Shown in pieces: positions 1-7,388 of a stretch of DNA of 64,000 bases; position 1 is the stretch's first letter, and each line of letters begins with the position of its first letter. A model generated the notes under the pieces. The model did not search any database. It saw only the letters and a program-made list of their open reading frames with translations, and was not told the DNA's origin. The translations under genes and the position numbers were made by a program. The DNA lies in the IMG/VR virus record IMGVR_UViG_3300025082_000007, positions 1-64,000 of that record; one strand, 5' to 3'. The DNA is from a virus.

Positions 1-2
1 TG

Positions 3-215
3 TTCAAGGTCGTCAACAACGTGTTGGCGCACCTTGAGCGGAAGGAGTTGATGGATGCTGGTGAGTTGAAGGCTATTCAAAAGAACAATGAGGTTGCACT
101 GAAGTCAGTGCAGAAAGCTAATGAAATACGCAACCAAAACAAGCGCCTTAGCGAGTCTGATGTTACTGACGAGCTGTCTAAATACACAAGAAGCTCCGAC
201 AGTGACGATCAATGA
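3..215 (+). CDS. Inner-membrane spanin (Rz-like), 5' end outside window
   Basis: Partial gene: the frame is open to the window edge, and the intact homologue near 54.1 kb shows that about 10 N-terminal residues, including the start of a hydrophobic segment, are missing. The visible part is a charged, helix-forming stretch (ERKELMDAGELKAIQKNNEV) typical of the periplasmic coiled coil of an i-spanin. The o-spanin-like gene starts inside it in another frame, the classical Rz/Rz1 arrangement. The last 30 residues differ from the second copy. The spanin role is inferred from architecture. Confidence 0.6.
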   Translation, partial: FKVVNNVLAHLERKELMDAGELKAIQKNNEVALKSVQKANEIRNQNKRLSESDVTDELSKYTRSSDSDDQ

Positions 216-459
216 TGCTTGCTTGCTGTTCAATCCACTGTATATGTCGGTAGCGACACAACAGTTCTGGGCACAGGGCGCACAAATGGGCCATGCTGGT
301 GTCATTTCAGACCGGCGTGACATTCTAGATCATAACAAGGTCCACCAGAAAGTCTGTCGCAAGGACGATCCTGATGCCAAAGTACAGCCTTCAAAGTCAG
401 ACGAAACTAAGCCAGTGCCATCCACTCCTTCAACAAGTGTTCAACGAAGTAGTGAATGA
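121..459 (+). CDS. Outer-membrane lipoprotein spanin (Rz1-like)
   Basis: 112 residues. The N-terminus is a lipoprotein signal: basic MKYATK, a hydrophobic stretch, then the lipobox LLTSC with Cys about residue 19 as the lipidated residue. The mature part carries a segment (LFNPLYMSVATQQFW) followed by SDRRDILDHNKV and a proline-rich tail. It is nested in the i-spanin gene and overlaps the endolysin gene by 86 bases. With the i-spanin it would bridge inner and outer membrane and fuse them at lysis. Its first 7 bases are identical to the second copy and then the two diverge. Confidence 0.6.
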   Translation: MKYATKTSALASLMLLTSCLNTQEAPTVTINDACLLFNPLYMSVATQQFWAQGAQMGHAGVISDRRDILDHNKVHQKVCRKDDPDAKVQPSKSDETKPVPSTPSTSVQRSSE

Positions 460-772
460 CTTTGACTGTACGATCTTTACAGGACAGCGCGATCAGGAGG
501 AACAAGATGAGTTGTTCCGACAAGGTAAGAGTAAGGTCCAGTTCCCAAACAGTAAGCACAATCAATCTCCATCCCTCGCAGTTGATGCCGCCCCATACCC
601 TATCGATTGGCATGATCGGGAACGTGCATCATACTTCGCTGGATACGTCCTCGGAGTAGCAAGGTCAATGGACATTACATTGCGATGGGGTGGAGATTGG
701 GACCAAGACTGGCAAGTCAGGGATAACAACTTCGATGACTTGTGGCATTTCGAGTACGTTGGCCTCATATAG
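374..772 (+). CDS. Endolysin, M15/VanY-type peptidoglycan peptidase
   Basis: 132 residues. Zinc-binding residues of M15 peptidases can be seen: His62 and Asp71 in SKHNQSPSLAVD, and His125 in LWHFE. These enzymes cut peptide crosslinks in peptidoglycan from the cytoplasmic side once a holin has opened the membrane. There is no signal peptide, as expected for holin-dependent export. The start codon lies inside the o-spanin gene. Two stretches are identical in DNA to the second copy near 54.5-54.9 kb, while the N-terminal third and the last residues (EYVGLI versus ELVM) differ. Confidence 0.82.
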   Translation: MPKYSLQSQTKLSQCHPLLQQVFNEVVNDFDCTIFTGQRDQEEQDELFRQGKSKVQFPNSKHNQSPSLAVDAAPYPIDWHDRERASYFAGYVLGVARSMDITLRWGGDWDQDWQVRDNNFDDLWHFEYVGLI

Positions 773-792
773 CGCCCACATTACATCAGCAC

Positions 793-1230
793 TCATCTGA
801 TCATCTCCTCGATCTCATTCCGCAGGCCTTCCTCATCCTCTGGACCGCCACCCAGGAAATCGATCACGATGATCTTGACGGCTTTGGTATAGAAGGCGTC
901 GAACTCGCCCTGATCCATCTTGGCAAAGCTGATGGACCCCGGCACCATCCTGATCTCGCCGTCAGGCAGGATCACAGGCTCGATCACACCCGTCACGATC
1001 TTGAAGGATTGTACCAGGGCCTCGGTGGTGGGGTAACGGTCCTGCAGGACTGATTGCCGGCGCACGAGGTCCATCATCTTCCAGAACTTGCGATGGTGTT
1101 TGATATTGCGAGGGACGATGATCTCGATCTCACAGGCGTTGTCATCGCCAATCTTCTGGAGCCGCTTTTGACACTCCTCATCTTCGGGCCAGAGGGCTCC
1201 ACCTTTCTGGAGCATGAAGTGCTTGGTCAC
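793..1230 (-). CDS. DUF1367 family phage protein
   Basis: 145 residues from a GTG start preceded by GAGAGG; a longer reading starting at 1263 is possible but would overlap the small upstream gene more. The sequence fits DUF1367: an N-terminal QKGGALWPEDEE, a middle PRNIKHHRKFWKMMDLV and a C-terminal SISFAKMDQGEFDAFY. Members sit in recombination regions of many phages and their biochemical role is not settled. The GTG overlaps the previous stop (GTGA), so translation is probably coupled. Last gene of the leftward recombination operon. Confidence 0.7.
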   Translation of the reverse strand: MTKHFMLQKGGALWPEDEECQKRLQKIGDDNACEIEIIVPRNIKHHRKFWKMMDLVRRQSVLQDRYPTTEALVQSFKIVTGVIEPVILPDGEIRMVPGSISFAKMDQGEFDAFYTKAVKIIVIDFLGGGPEDEEGLRNEIEEMIR

Positions 1231-1331
1231 GCGAGCCTCTCGATCTCCCGGTCGAGATGCCAACGGGCCTTCTTGAGATCCTGGACGGGGTCACCGCCGG
1301 TGTGGAACCCGGGCTGGAAGGCTTCAATCAC
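1227..1331 (-). CDS. Small DUF3310-like protein
   Basis: 34 residues from a GTG start. The end, VQDLKKARWHLDREIERL, is typical of DUF3310 proteins, small phage proteins found near replication and nucleotide genes. The frame also reads IEVIDVIEAF just ahead, the usual DUF3310 opening, but no ATG/GTG lies upstream of it before a stop eight codons back. The gene is therefore either short or has lost its start. It overlaps the DUF1367 gene by four bases. Function unknown. Confidence 0.45.
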   Translation of the reverse strand: MIEAFQPGFHTGGDPVQDLKKARWHLDREIERLA

Positions 1332-1347
1332 GTCAATGACCTCGATG

Positions 1348-1740
1348 TCATTTTACTGCATCCCTTACGTTCTGAACGGGGCTTTTCGAGGCGAACTCGA
1401 TGGCGAGCTTAACGGCGTCTCGTTTGAGAACGTCTCTCTCGAACCGCTTCCATCCCAGCGTGTGTTGGCCGGCATGGTGACTGCGACAGAGACTGATGCA
1501 CGTTGCATCATGCCATTTTTGGCTGGTGCCACCTTTGAGATGGGTCTTTCCCTCGGGCAGAGGGAGGGTGACGTGGGCAGCCTCGATCTGGGTGCTGTTA
1601 CATTCCGGCACTGAACAGCCAAACCCCCTGATCCATTTCCGATGCCGGGGAAAGGAGCGCCTGGGCGAGGCGCTGTGTTTCCCGAGGCCCTTCGGGTGGG
1701 CCGGGCCTTTCGCCTTTTTCTTACGCCGCGCCGGAAGCAT
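1348..1740 (-). CDS. HNH-type (DUF968-like) nuclease protein
   Basis: 130 residues. A Cys-rich metal site (CSVPEC) is followed by IEAAHVTLP and then CRSHHAGQHTLGW, the spacing of the treble-clef HNH fold seen in DUF968-type phage proteins. These lie beside ERF-like annealing proteins and are thought to process recombination intermediates. Its first bases overlap the 3' end of the ERF gene. The N-terminal 40 residues are basic and could bind DNA. Nuclease activity is inferred. Confidence 0.6.
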   Translation of the reverse strand: MLPARRKKKAKGPAHPKGLGKHSASPRRSFPRHRKWIRGFGCSVPECNSTQIEAAHVTLPLPEGKTHLKGGTSQKWHDATCISLCRSHHAGQHTLGWKRFERDVLKRDAVKLAIEFASKSPVQNVRDAVK

Positions 1741-2545
1741 TCCGAGCCCTCGCCAGCGCGCTCTGGTATTCCTCGACCAGATGGTTGTAGCCCGTGGCCG
1801 AGGCAGCCTTGACCTCCTCCAGACGCGCTTGGTTCTGGGGGTTGTTGAAGGTCTGCTCGATGGCCCCCTCGTGCGGTGCGTGGCGGAGCTGGGTCCGCAG
1901 CGTGGTGGCCCAGCCGGCTAGCTCTGGTGAGATGTTGCCCACGGGGGCGGGGGCGGGCGCCTGGGGCTGTTGAGGCTCCTGGGGCGCATCGTTCCACCCC
2001 TGAGGTGGACCCTGGTCCTGTGGCGGCTGCCATGCCGGCTCCTGGGGCGCCTGTCCGCCATAGCCGGCCTGCACTGGCGTGGGCGACTGCGGTGGCGGGG
2101 TGAGCTGGTTCTGCTGGGGGCTGGCGTTGATGCCATCATCATCCTCGCCCTTGACCACGAGGCCCAAGATGGCAGCGTAGGTGTATCTTTTCGCATAGCT
2201 CATCGCCGCACCCTGCGCCTGATTGATATTGACGCCGCGATTGCCAGTGCCCCATGTGACGAGGAAGCCACCGTCAGAAATCCACTGGCCCGAGTTGTGG
2301 ATTATCGTGGTCACCAGCAGCATGCTGTTGGGGGCCTCGTTGGGGAAGGTCCGCTGGACAACGCAGAGGCCGTTCTCCGCCAGGATGGGCCGGGCGACTT
2401 TGACGTAATCAGCGAAGTCGGCGTAATCCTTATTGAGGTGGGGGTTGAGTGCCGTCTTCTCGACGCTCGACACGGCGGCTTGGAAGGCCACCAGGGCGGG
2501 CGCAATCTTGCCCAGGTCGGTGGCTTTGTATTCTTCTTCGTTCAT
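1721..2545 (-). CDS. ERF-family single-strand annealing protein
   Basis: 274 residues; the ATG is chosen over a GTG one codon upstream because GGAGAACAGTG precedes it. Residues 10-140 show the ERF pattern: NPHLNKDYADFADYVKVARP, then a glycine-rich strand region and NINQAQGAAMSYAKRYTYA, ending in EDDDG. ERF proteins anneal complementary strands during phage recombination and genome circularisation. The second half is a proline/glutamine-rich linker followed by a helical tail, as is common in the family. A coiled-coil gene lies upstream and an HNH gene downstream. Confidence 0.85.
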   Translation of the reverse strand: MNEEEYKATDLGKIAPALVAFQAAVSSVEKTALNPHLNKDYADFADYVKVARPILAENGLCVVQRTFPNEAPNSMLLVTTIIHNSGQWISDGGFLVTWGTGNRGVNINQAQGAAMSYAKRYTYAAILGLVVKGEDDDGINASPQQNQLTPPPQSPTPVQAGYGGQAPQEPAWQPPQDQGPPQGWNDAPQEPQQPQAPAPAPVGNISPELAGWATTLRTQLRHAPHEGAIEQTFNNPQNQARLEEVKAASATGYNHLVEEYQSALARARNASGAA

Positions 2546-2719
2546 CACTGTTCTCCATCCAGAGGGGTTGCGGCGGTTGACGCCCTTTGCCCACTAGTAG
2601 CCCCGTGGGGGGTGGGCGGGAGGCAGGACGCCTCTCTTGGCCATTTGAACCCTGCATCGCAGGGGAAAGGAGACGGCCACCTGACCCCGCCGCTGGCCGG
2701 GCCAAAAGCCCCGCCCTTG

Positions 2720-3490
2720 TTAGCGTCCTGTCGCGCTCGTGTGTTCGTAAATCCTCGCGCCGGCAAGCTCAGTCCCGCCGGCCTTGACGAAGGAGCGAAT
2801 GGCCTTTTCGAGGGCGTCCTCGCTGATGTGCTGGCGGAGGGCTTCGAGGTCGAGGGCCTCGCGTGAGATCAGCTCACCCTTCATCGTGGTGGTCAGGCTG
2901 ACCACGGAGCCACGCTGGCCACGGGTGCGAGATAGCTCTGCATTGCTGGCCTCAGCGGCCTCCTTGGCGCGTCTCGCAGCCTCCTCAGCGGCTTGGGCCT
3001 TCTCGGCGGCGACAAGGGCGTCATCGACCTCGGTCTCGGTCTCCATCGCGGCCTCGGCCTCGGCGGCTTTCTTCGCAGCCTCGGCAGCGGCCTCACGGGC
3101 CTCCTTCTCAGCGGCCTCGCGCACCTTGCGCTCCTCAAGTGCCTTGGCCTGCCCATAGACCGTGAGGCGCTGCATCAGCTCGTCCTTCAGTTTCCGCATT
3201 GGCTCAACGAGCTGGGCCTTGAAGAAATTGTCCACGATGCGACCGTTGGTCAGGTACGGCTCTTTCTCTTTTTTGTGAGCGGCCTCCCCACTTTTGATGA
3301 CGGCGGCGAACTGCTTGGCAAAATCGCCAACCTTGCCGGCGGTCTCGTCATCCTCGATCACCGTGGGCGAGCGAGAGAACGCGACGGTCAGCTCCTGGGC
3401 ACGAGCCAGCTCTGTCTGGTAGTTTTCGCGCAGGCCTTCGAGGACTGGCGAGGGCGGATCATTGTGTCCGATTTCGGGGGCATCACTCAT
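2720..3490 (-). CDS. Coiled-coil phage protein beside ERF
   Basis: 256 residues starting at MSDAPEIGHNDPP, preceded by GGAGACAATT; 36 extra codons upstream are open but lack a good start. Residues about 120-195 are an Ala/Glu/Lys/Arg-rich heptad region (EAAEKEAREAAAEAAKKAAE), a long coiled coil. The C-terminal 60 residues form a compact domain (ALRQHISEDALEKAIRSFVK). Similar proteins often lie next to ERF genes and may assist recombination; that role is inferred only from position. Confidence 0.65.
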   Translation of the reverse strand: MSDAPEIGHNDPPSPVLEGLRENYQTELARAQELTVAFSRSPTVIEDDETAGKVGDFAKQFAAVIKSGEAAHKKEKEPYLTNGRIVDNFFKAQLVEPMRKLKDELMQRLTVYGQAKALEERKVREAAEKEAREAAAEAAKKAAEAEAAMETETEVDDALVAAEKAQAAEEAARRAKEAAEASNAELSRTRGQRGSVVSLTTTMKGELISREALDLEALRQHISEDALEKAIRSFVKAGGTELAGARIYEHTSATGR

Positions 3491-3512
3491 AATTGTCTCC
3501 TTCATCCGCTGG

Positions 3513-3830
3513 TTAGAATACAGGTGCGTCAGCAAGCGGGTCAACCGGCATGTTGGCTGCCGGGGCGGAAGGCGCCGAGGACTGCGCGAACAGGGCAAAA
3601 TATTCCTCGGCGCTAATCGGGTTGCCGGCCAACCATGTCCACTCCTTGAACACGTCTACCGGCCTGCCATTGACGAAGCAGCAGAGCGTATCGTCTGAAG
3701 CTAGCTCGCCGGTCTCGGGGTCGATGTCTCCTGGCTCCATCCAGATGACTGCCGGCACCCAGGGTCCGCCGCGCACAAGGCGACGACGATAAAAACCTGA
3801 CAGCGGCTCGTCTTCATGGATACCTGTCAT
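3513..3830 (-). CDS. Conserved phage hypothetical protein
   Basis: 105 residues from MTGIHEDEPLSGFYRRRLVR. The start overlaps the stop of a 10-codon open frame (MKRQETWVHLP) in an ATGA arrangement; that minileader may couple translation. The opening GFYRRRLVRGGPWVPAVIW resembles phage proteins of unknown function that bind or accompany recombination enzymes. The C-terminus is Ala/Pro-rich. No catalytic motif seen. Confidence 0.5.
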   Translation of the reverse strand: MTGIHEDEPLSGFYRRRLVRGGPWVPAVIWMEPGDIDPETGELASDDTLCCFVNGRPVDVFKEWTWLAGNPISAEEYFALFAQSSAPSAPAANMPVDPLADAPVF

Positions 3831-3865
3831 GGTAGGTGGACCCAAGTTTCTTGTCGTTTCATGAT

Positions 3866-4216
3866 TTACTCATACTCAGGCACCCCACAGGGGCCGCAGA
3901 AGCCCTTGCGACGGGTGTAGCAGCTCCCCTGAGGCTCGACCCAGTGGGCAGCCTTCTTGATCATGGGGTTGCCCTCGGCGCCCTTGGCCTCCATCAGCTC
4001 CGCACCCTGAAACTGGTAGCCATCAGGGATGAGGATGATGCCGGCGCGTCCGTCTTCGGCAACGAGGGCGCCCTTGTTCTCGCAGGCGATGGTTATGGGC
4101 TTGGGCAGCTTCTGGCCCCAGCGCCAGCCCATGCAGGCCGAGGCGCGGCAGGCGTTTTCACCGTGGGGTTCGCGGTGGCAGGCCTGCTCGATGGCTTGTT
4201 CTTGCGTCGAGTACAT
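3866..4216 (-). CDS. Small Cys-rich phage protein with CRASACMGWRW motif
   Basis: 116 residues. Cysteines sit in ENACRASACMGWRW and in CYTRRKGFCGPCG near the C-terminus and could bind a metal. Short phage proteins with the pattern CRxSxCMxWRW are frequent in early operons, with no known function. GGAGATAGGA precedes the ATG. It follows the next gene upstream by two bases, so the two are cotranscribed. Confidence 0.55.
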   Translation of the reverse strand: MYSTQEQAIEQACHREPHGENACRASACMGWRWGQKLPKPITIACENKGALVAEDGRAGIILIPDGYQFQGAELMEAKGAEGNPMIKKAAHWVEPQGSCYTRRKGFCGPCGVPEYE

Positions 4217-4218
4217 TC

Positions 4219-4428
4219 CTATCTCCTGGCTTCGCGACGAACATCGCTGAGTGAGTTCCGCACGGCCCTATGATCACTGACCGGGCCGCGACTGATGGTG
4301 ACCATCCTGGCCTCGCCGCTGAGGCTTTGGAACCTCAGTTGACGGTGCCGCGCACGGTCACAGATTTCCCAGTCTCGAATGCCGAGAGTGGTCAGTTCTT
4401 TGGTCAATCGCTTGAGGTGCTTGTCCAT
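4219..4428 (-). CDS. Small phage protein, first gene of leftward operon
   Basis: 69 residues from MDKHLKRLTKELTTLGI, preceded by GGGAGACA; a longer 124-codon frame would read through the promoter region and is rejected. The ending PVSDHRAVRNSLSDVRREAR is typical of a small, widespread phage family with a basic, HicA-like look. It is the first gene after the operator/promoter near 4.53 kb. RNA or DNA binding is possible but unproved. Confidence 0.55.
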   Translation of the reverse strand: MDKHLKRLTKELTTLGIRDWEICDRARHRQLRFQSLSGEARMVTISRGPVSDHRAVRNSLSDVRREARR

Positions 4429-4523
4429 TGTCTCCCTCTGGGTTGGTTGCCTCCCACCCCAGAGTGGGATCGGGGCGGGAGGCGAGGCCGGTCGGCCCCT
4501 GTGGCTGCGTCGCAGCCGTTGCC

Positions 4524-4553
4524 AACATATGTGCATCTTTGCGACGGCGTCAA
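4524..4553 (-). promoter_or_regulatory. Leftward early promoter with operator half-sites
   Basis: Reading leftward: TTGACG as -35, then 17-18 bases to ATATGT/TATGTT as -10. The spacer holds GTCGCAAAGATGCAC, a degenerate copy of the 18-bp palindrome seen at the other early promoters. It would drive the ERF operon and be repressed by the same protein. Confidence 0.5.
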
Positions 4554-4561
4554 GAAAAAAG

Positions 4562-4603
4562 TTGACATTGTCGCGAGAAAGCGCATGTTGCAATGATGGA
4601 CAG
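4562..4603 (+). promoter_or_regulatory. Rightward promoter region of HTH gene with operator-like half-site
   Basis: TTGACA lies 26 bases ahead of the HTH gene start. TGTTGCAATGATG (from 4586), which matches the left half of the common operator, overlaps the start codon. No clear Shine-Dalgarno or -10 is visible. The placement would suit autoregulation. Confidence 0.35.
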
Positions 4604-4793
4604 AGAAATCGAAGACATCAGTCGGCGCATACGTCTCCTCACGATGAACCCCGACGCAGTCTCGAAGCGGGCCGGCATCGCACGCTCGACGCTGCGCCGC
4701 TGGCTCTCGGGGGCTACCCTACCAACCCTTGCCGTGCTGCGAAAGGTGCAGGGCGCGCTCGATGAGATAGAGCAGGAGCGCGTGGATGGCTGA
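4593..4793 (+). CDS. Small helix-turn-helix DNA-binding protein, candidate repressor
   Basis: 66 residues. MNPDAVSKRAGIARSTLRRW is a textbook helix-turn-helix (helix, turn, recognition helix) of the XRE/Cro type, followed by LSGATLPTLAVLRKV, as in lambda-type repressors. It has no cleavage or dimerisation domain, so it is Cro-sized. It lies divergent from the ERF operon, with operator-like half-sites on both sides of the shared intergenic region. It is the best candidate to bind the 18-bp palindrome found at early promoters; that link is inference. Confidence 0.65.
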   Translation: MMDREIEDISRRIRLLTMNPDAVSKRAGIARSTLRRWLSGATLPTLAVLRKVQGALDEIEQERVDG

Positions 4794-5178
4794 CTGGAAG
4801 GTCGCTCATCGCATCTACTTGCCGGCGATACCGCCTCCGCTCTCGGCCTGTTTTACTGACCCCGGTCGTGGAAAGCGGGGCCGGGTAAAAACGAAACGGT
4901 ATAGAGAGTGGATCAAGCTCTGCTTCGAGAGCTTCTTGTCACGCTATGGCGACATCCCAGGTGAAGACGTTGAAATCTTAGCTGGAGATGTGAAGGTCAC
5001 CTACCTCTTCGAGCGCCCTGACCGGCGGAAGAGAGACCTCGGTAACTTGGAGAAGGCAGTCAGTGACCTCCTCACCGACGTCTTCATCGTGGACGACAGT
5101 CAAATTGTTCACATGACGTTGATGTGGAATGAGCGGCAGTCGGCACCCCTGGAGATCATTATCGAGGCGCGGGCATGA
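4786..5178 (+). CDS. rusA: RusA-type Holliday junction resolvase
   Basis: 130 residues. The RusA signature is clear at residues 78-107: PDRRKRDLGNLEKAVSDLL then VFIVDDSQI, with Asp84 and the Asp103-Asp104 pair as likely metal-binding residues. RusA dimers cut four-way junctions made by recombination. The gene overlaps the HTH gene by eight bases and the next gene by four. It complements the ERF annealing protein on the opposite strand. Confidence 0.85.
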   Translation: MADWKVAHRIYLPAIPPPLSACFTDPGRGKRGRVKTKRYREWIKLCFESFLSRYGDIPGEDVEILAGDVKVTYLFERPDRRKRDLGNLEKAVSDLLTDVFIVDDSQIVHMTLMWNERQSAPLEIIIEARA

Positions 5179-5576
5179 GGATCGCTCACATCCAAGCCGA
5201 GACGGCCAAGGCATTCGGCGTGCCGGTCAGCATCATGGCCGGGCGTGGGCGCTTGGGAAAACACTGCGAGGCACGGAACGCTGCGATGTGGCTGGCGTGG
5301 CAACTACTCAAGTGTGGCACCAGCCACATCGGGCGCGAGTTCATGCGCGACCCGGCAACGGCCCTCTCAGGCATTCAGCGTGCCGGCGACCTTATGGAGC
5401 GGCGTGCCGAGTATCGTGCCACCATCATGGGCCTACGCCGGCAGCTTGGCAATGAGTGCGTCTGCGAACTGACTATTGAGGCCGAGGGTGTTGTCCACGA
5501 TGTGATCGATGAACTGATGCCCGCCTTTGTTGATAGCGTGATCGAGGGTGTGATGAGGAGGATGAAGGATGGATGA
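5175..5576 (+). CDS. DnaA domain IV-like DNA-binding protein
   Basis: 133 residues. The first 75 residues follow the C-terminal DNA-binding domain of DnaA: AETAKAFGVPVSIMAGRGR, then EARNAAMWLAWQLL, then SHIGREFMRDPATALSGIQR, matching the basic loop, the helix and the DnaA signature region. No ATPase domain is present. Such short proteins occur in phages of Gram-negative bacteria and may recognise an origin or act as a regulator. The C-terminal helix is acidic. Overlaps both neighbours. Confidence 0.6.
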   Translation: MRIAHIQAETAKAFGVPVSIMAGRGRLGKHCEARNAAMWLAWQLLKCGTSHIGREFMRDPATALSGIQRAGDLMERRAEYRATIMGLRRQLGNECVCELTIEAEGVVHDVIDELMPAFVDSVIEGVMRRMKDG

Positions 5577-5913
5577 CCTCTTTGATTATACTCCGTCAAT
5601 TAAAGTGGCGGACCTTGTGATGGGACGGAGGCCCCCCATCAACAAGTGTGAAAGACAGTGGCTTGAGTTTCATCAAAAGAACCCTCGCGTATATGGTCTG
5701 TTTGATCGGTTCGCTAGGATGATGCTGGACCGTGGATATAAGAACGGGTCGGCCGGGGCCGACATCCGCGAGGTCTACGCCGAGGCCAAGGGCACCGGCT
5801 TCGACACCAAGGCCATGCGGGCGGTGATCCGTCTACGGAAGATGGACGCCGACGCCAGGAGCGAGATGGAGGCCCTCGTGCATCTCTACAAGGATGCGCT
5901 GGGGATTGGGTGA
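5569..5913 (+). CDS. Chimeric protein with C-terminal GapR/DUF2312 segment
   Basis: 114 residues. Residues 64-113 (ADIREVYAEAKGTGFDTKAM followed by RAVIRLRKMDADARSEMEA) match the core of GapR (DUF2312), an alphaproteobacterial protein that binds overtwisted DNA ahead of forks. The N-terminal coiled coil of GapR is replaced by WLEFHQKNPRVYGLFDRFAR, a segment known from small phage proteins. The result looks like a domain swap that keeps the DNA-binding part. It lies among replication genes and overlaps them at both ends. A role in replication or host chromosome control is inference. Confidence 0.65.
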   Translation: MDDLFDYTPSIKVADLVMGRRPPINKCERQWLEFHQKNPRVYGLFDRFARMMLDRGYKNGSAGADIREVYAEAKGTGFDTKAMRAVIRLRKMDADARSEMEALVHLYKDALGIG

Positions 5914-6524
5914 TGCTTACTGGCGTGGGGGCGGGTGATCCCCGCCCCACCAACCTTTATCGGCACTATGATAGCGAGGGGACGCTCCTTTATATTGGGG
6001 TGTCGCTGAATGCAATCGTCCGCCTATCCCAACACAAAACCGCCTCGGGCTGGTTCGAGCAAATATCTCGCGTTGAGATAGAAAAGTTTCCCTCTCGGGC
6101 TGCGGCTCTGAATGCTGAGACTGAGGCTATTAAGCGGGAAGACCCGCTGCATAATGTGCGCCTCGTTGCCACCCCTCCCCACCCGTCTCATGTTGCTGCT
6201 GACAGGGCGTCAGAAAGCAGGGAATATCTTCTCGGGCGGGTCGTGGAATACCACCCCCTATACAGCGTTGATGATCTGTGCCGCGTTCTGGATTGCAGGC
6301 CGGCGCTGGTGCGGCAGCTTATTCAGAGCAGGGAGCTTGGGCATGTACTGATCCCCTCACGGAATGGGACAGGGAAGGTGCGTCAACTGGTCACCGGGTG
6401 GCAATTGATTGATTACCTGGAGAAGGCGCAGTCTGATGCGGTGAGCGCGGGGGAGGAGGAGGCATTAAGAAGGCGGAGGGAGATGATGCCAGCATTAGAA
6501 CTGCTTGCCTCTAAAAATTCTTGA
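5913..6524 (+). CDS. GIY-YIG domain protein with C-terminal DNA-binding region
   Basis: 203 residues; the ATG overlaps the previous stop (TGATG). Residues 15-85 are a GIY-YIG domain: LYRHYD (variant of GIY), LLYIGVS (YIG), Arg37, Glu69 in AETEAIKRE and Asn81. Residues 105-165 look like a helix-turn-helix (LYSVDDLCRVLDCRPALVRQ). The layout resembles small phage-borne GIY-YIG nucleases, some of which are homing enzymes. Cleavage activity is inferred; the GIY triad is altered to YRHY. Confidence 0.65.
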   Translation: MLTGVGAGDPRPTNLYRHYDSEGTLLYIGVSLNAIVRLSQHKTASGWFEQISRVEIEKFPSRAAALNAETEAIKREDPLHNVRLVATPPHPSHVAADRASESREYLLGRVVEYHPLYSVDDLCRVLDCRPALVRQLIQSRELGHVLIPSRNGTGKVRQLVTGWQLIDYLEKAQSDAVSAGEEEALRRRREMMPALELLASKNS

Positions 6525-6659
6525 CCTCCGCCTACATAGTAGACTAGCGTCTAGGGGCTGGGTCATGGGTTAGCTCCCCATGGTCCCTACGGATTGAACC
6601 TCCTGCCTGCATCAGGGGGGACGCCCAGCCTCTTTAACCGCCCGTGCAGGAGGCAACAA

Positions 6660-7388
6660 ATGTCTGAATATCCATCTCTACCGTTGTGGATCGACGCTTA
6701 CACCAGCGACACCCACCATCTTTCTTTTGCAGAACATGGCGCCTATCTCGGCATCCTGATGCTGATGTGGAAGACGCCCGAGTGCCGGGTTCCAAATGAC
6801 CCGGCATGGCTCCAGCGGAAGCTGCGGGCGACCGATGATGAATGGCAGAATTTGATCCTACCCATCATCTCGGAGTTTTGCAAAACGGACGGCAACTGGA
6901 TCACCCAGCCGCGTCTTTCCAGAGAGAGAAAATTTCTCGACAAGCAACGGAAGCAGCGGAGGGCTGCCGCTAAGTCACGGCACAATAAGAATAAAATACC
7001 TTGCGAAAAGCCTACGGCTCCGCAGCCTTCCCGCACTGCACCTACACCTACACCTACACCTACACCTATTGAAGAAGATGTTCCTTCGGAACATCCCGCC
7101 GGCACTCCCTTCGGTCACGAGCTTCGGGCCTCGACCTGGGATAGTGGCAAGCTGGTAGTCGGCCCCGGTCTAATCGGTAAGGCCGTGAAGGCTGGGATGG
7201 ATGATGCTGCCGTTCTTCGGGCCGTAGCGGCCAGCGCCGACAAAGACAATCCTCGGGCATTTTTTGCGGCTTGCGTCCGTGACTTCGAGCCGGTCACCAA
7301 GTTATCCTTCGTGGAGCGGGAGGCGTTGGCCGAGAGGACGGCCCTCCTCCAGGGGATCAGGGATGAGGCGGAGTTTTGGAATGAGTGA
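6660..7388 (+). CDS. DUF1376 replication-associated protein
   Basis: 242 residues from MSEYPSLPLWIDAYTSDTHH, preceded by GGAGGCAACAA. The first 80 residues are a DUF1376 domain (LSFAEHGAYLGILMLMW), often found in phage proteins that replace or assist a replication initiator. A Pro/Thr linker encoded by repeats of CCTACA (near 7.04-7.07 kb) separates it from a C-terminal helical domain. It overlaps the primase-helicase start by eight bases, supporting a job in loading it. About 135 bases before the gene are non-coding and I see no clear element there. Confidence 0.65.
   Translation: MSEYPSLPLWIDAYTSDTHHLSFAEHGAYLGILMLMWKTPECRVPNDPAWLQRKLRATDDEWQNLILPIISEFCKTDGNWITQPRLSRERKFLDKQRKQRRAAAKSRHNKNKIPCEKPTAPQPSRTAPTPTPTPTPIEEDVPSEHPAGTPFGHELRASTWDSGKLVVGPGLIGKAVKAGMDDAAVLRAVAASADKDNPRAFFAACVRDFEPVTKLSFVEREALAERTALLQGIRDEAEFWNE

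Larger units (their letters stand above)
1..747 (+). repeat. Left copy of duplicated lysis cassette
   Basis: Three blocks match the right copy base for base: 1-127, 557-630 and 683-747 correspond to 54159-54285, 54715-54788 and 54841-54905. Between them the two copies are clearly homologous as protein but much diverged in DNA. Homology ends just after the endolysin stop. The left edge may extend beyond the window. Confidence 0.9.

Noticed and set aside
6525-6659. Possible tRNA or structured RNA before the DUF1376 gene
   Set aside because: Several short inverted repeats, but no cloverleaf with acceptor pairing could be built; no clear promoter either.
7036-7071. CCTACA repeats as a CRISPR or other array
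   Set aside because: They are in-frame Pro-Thr codons of a protein linker, with no spacers.
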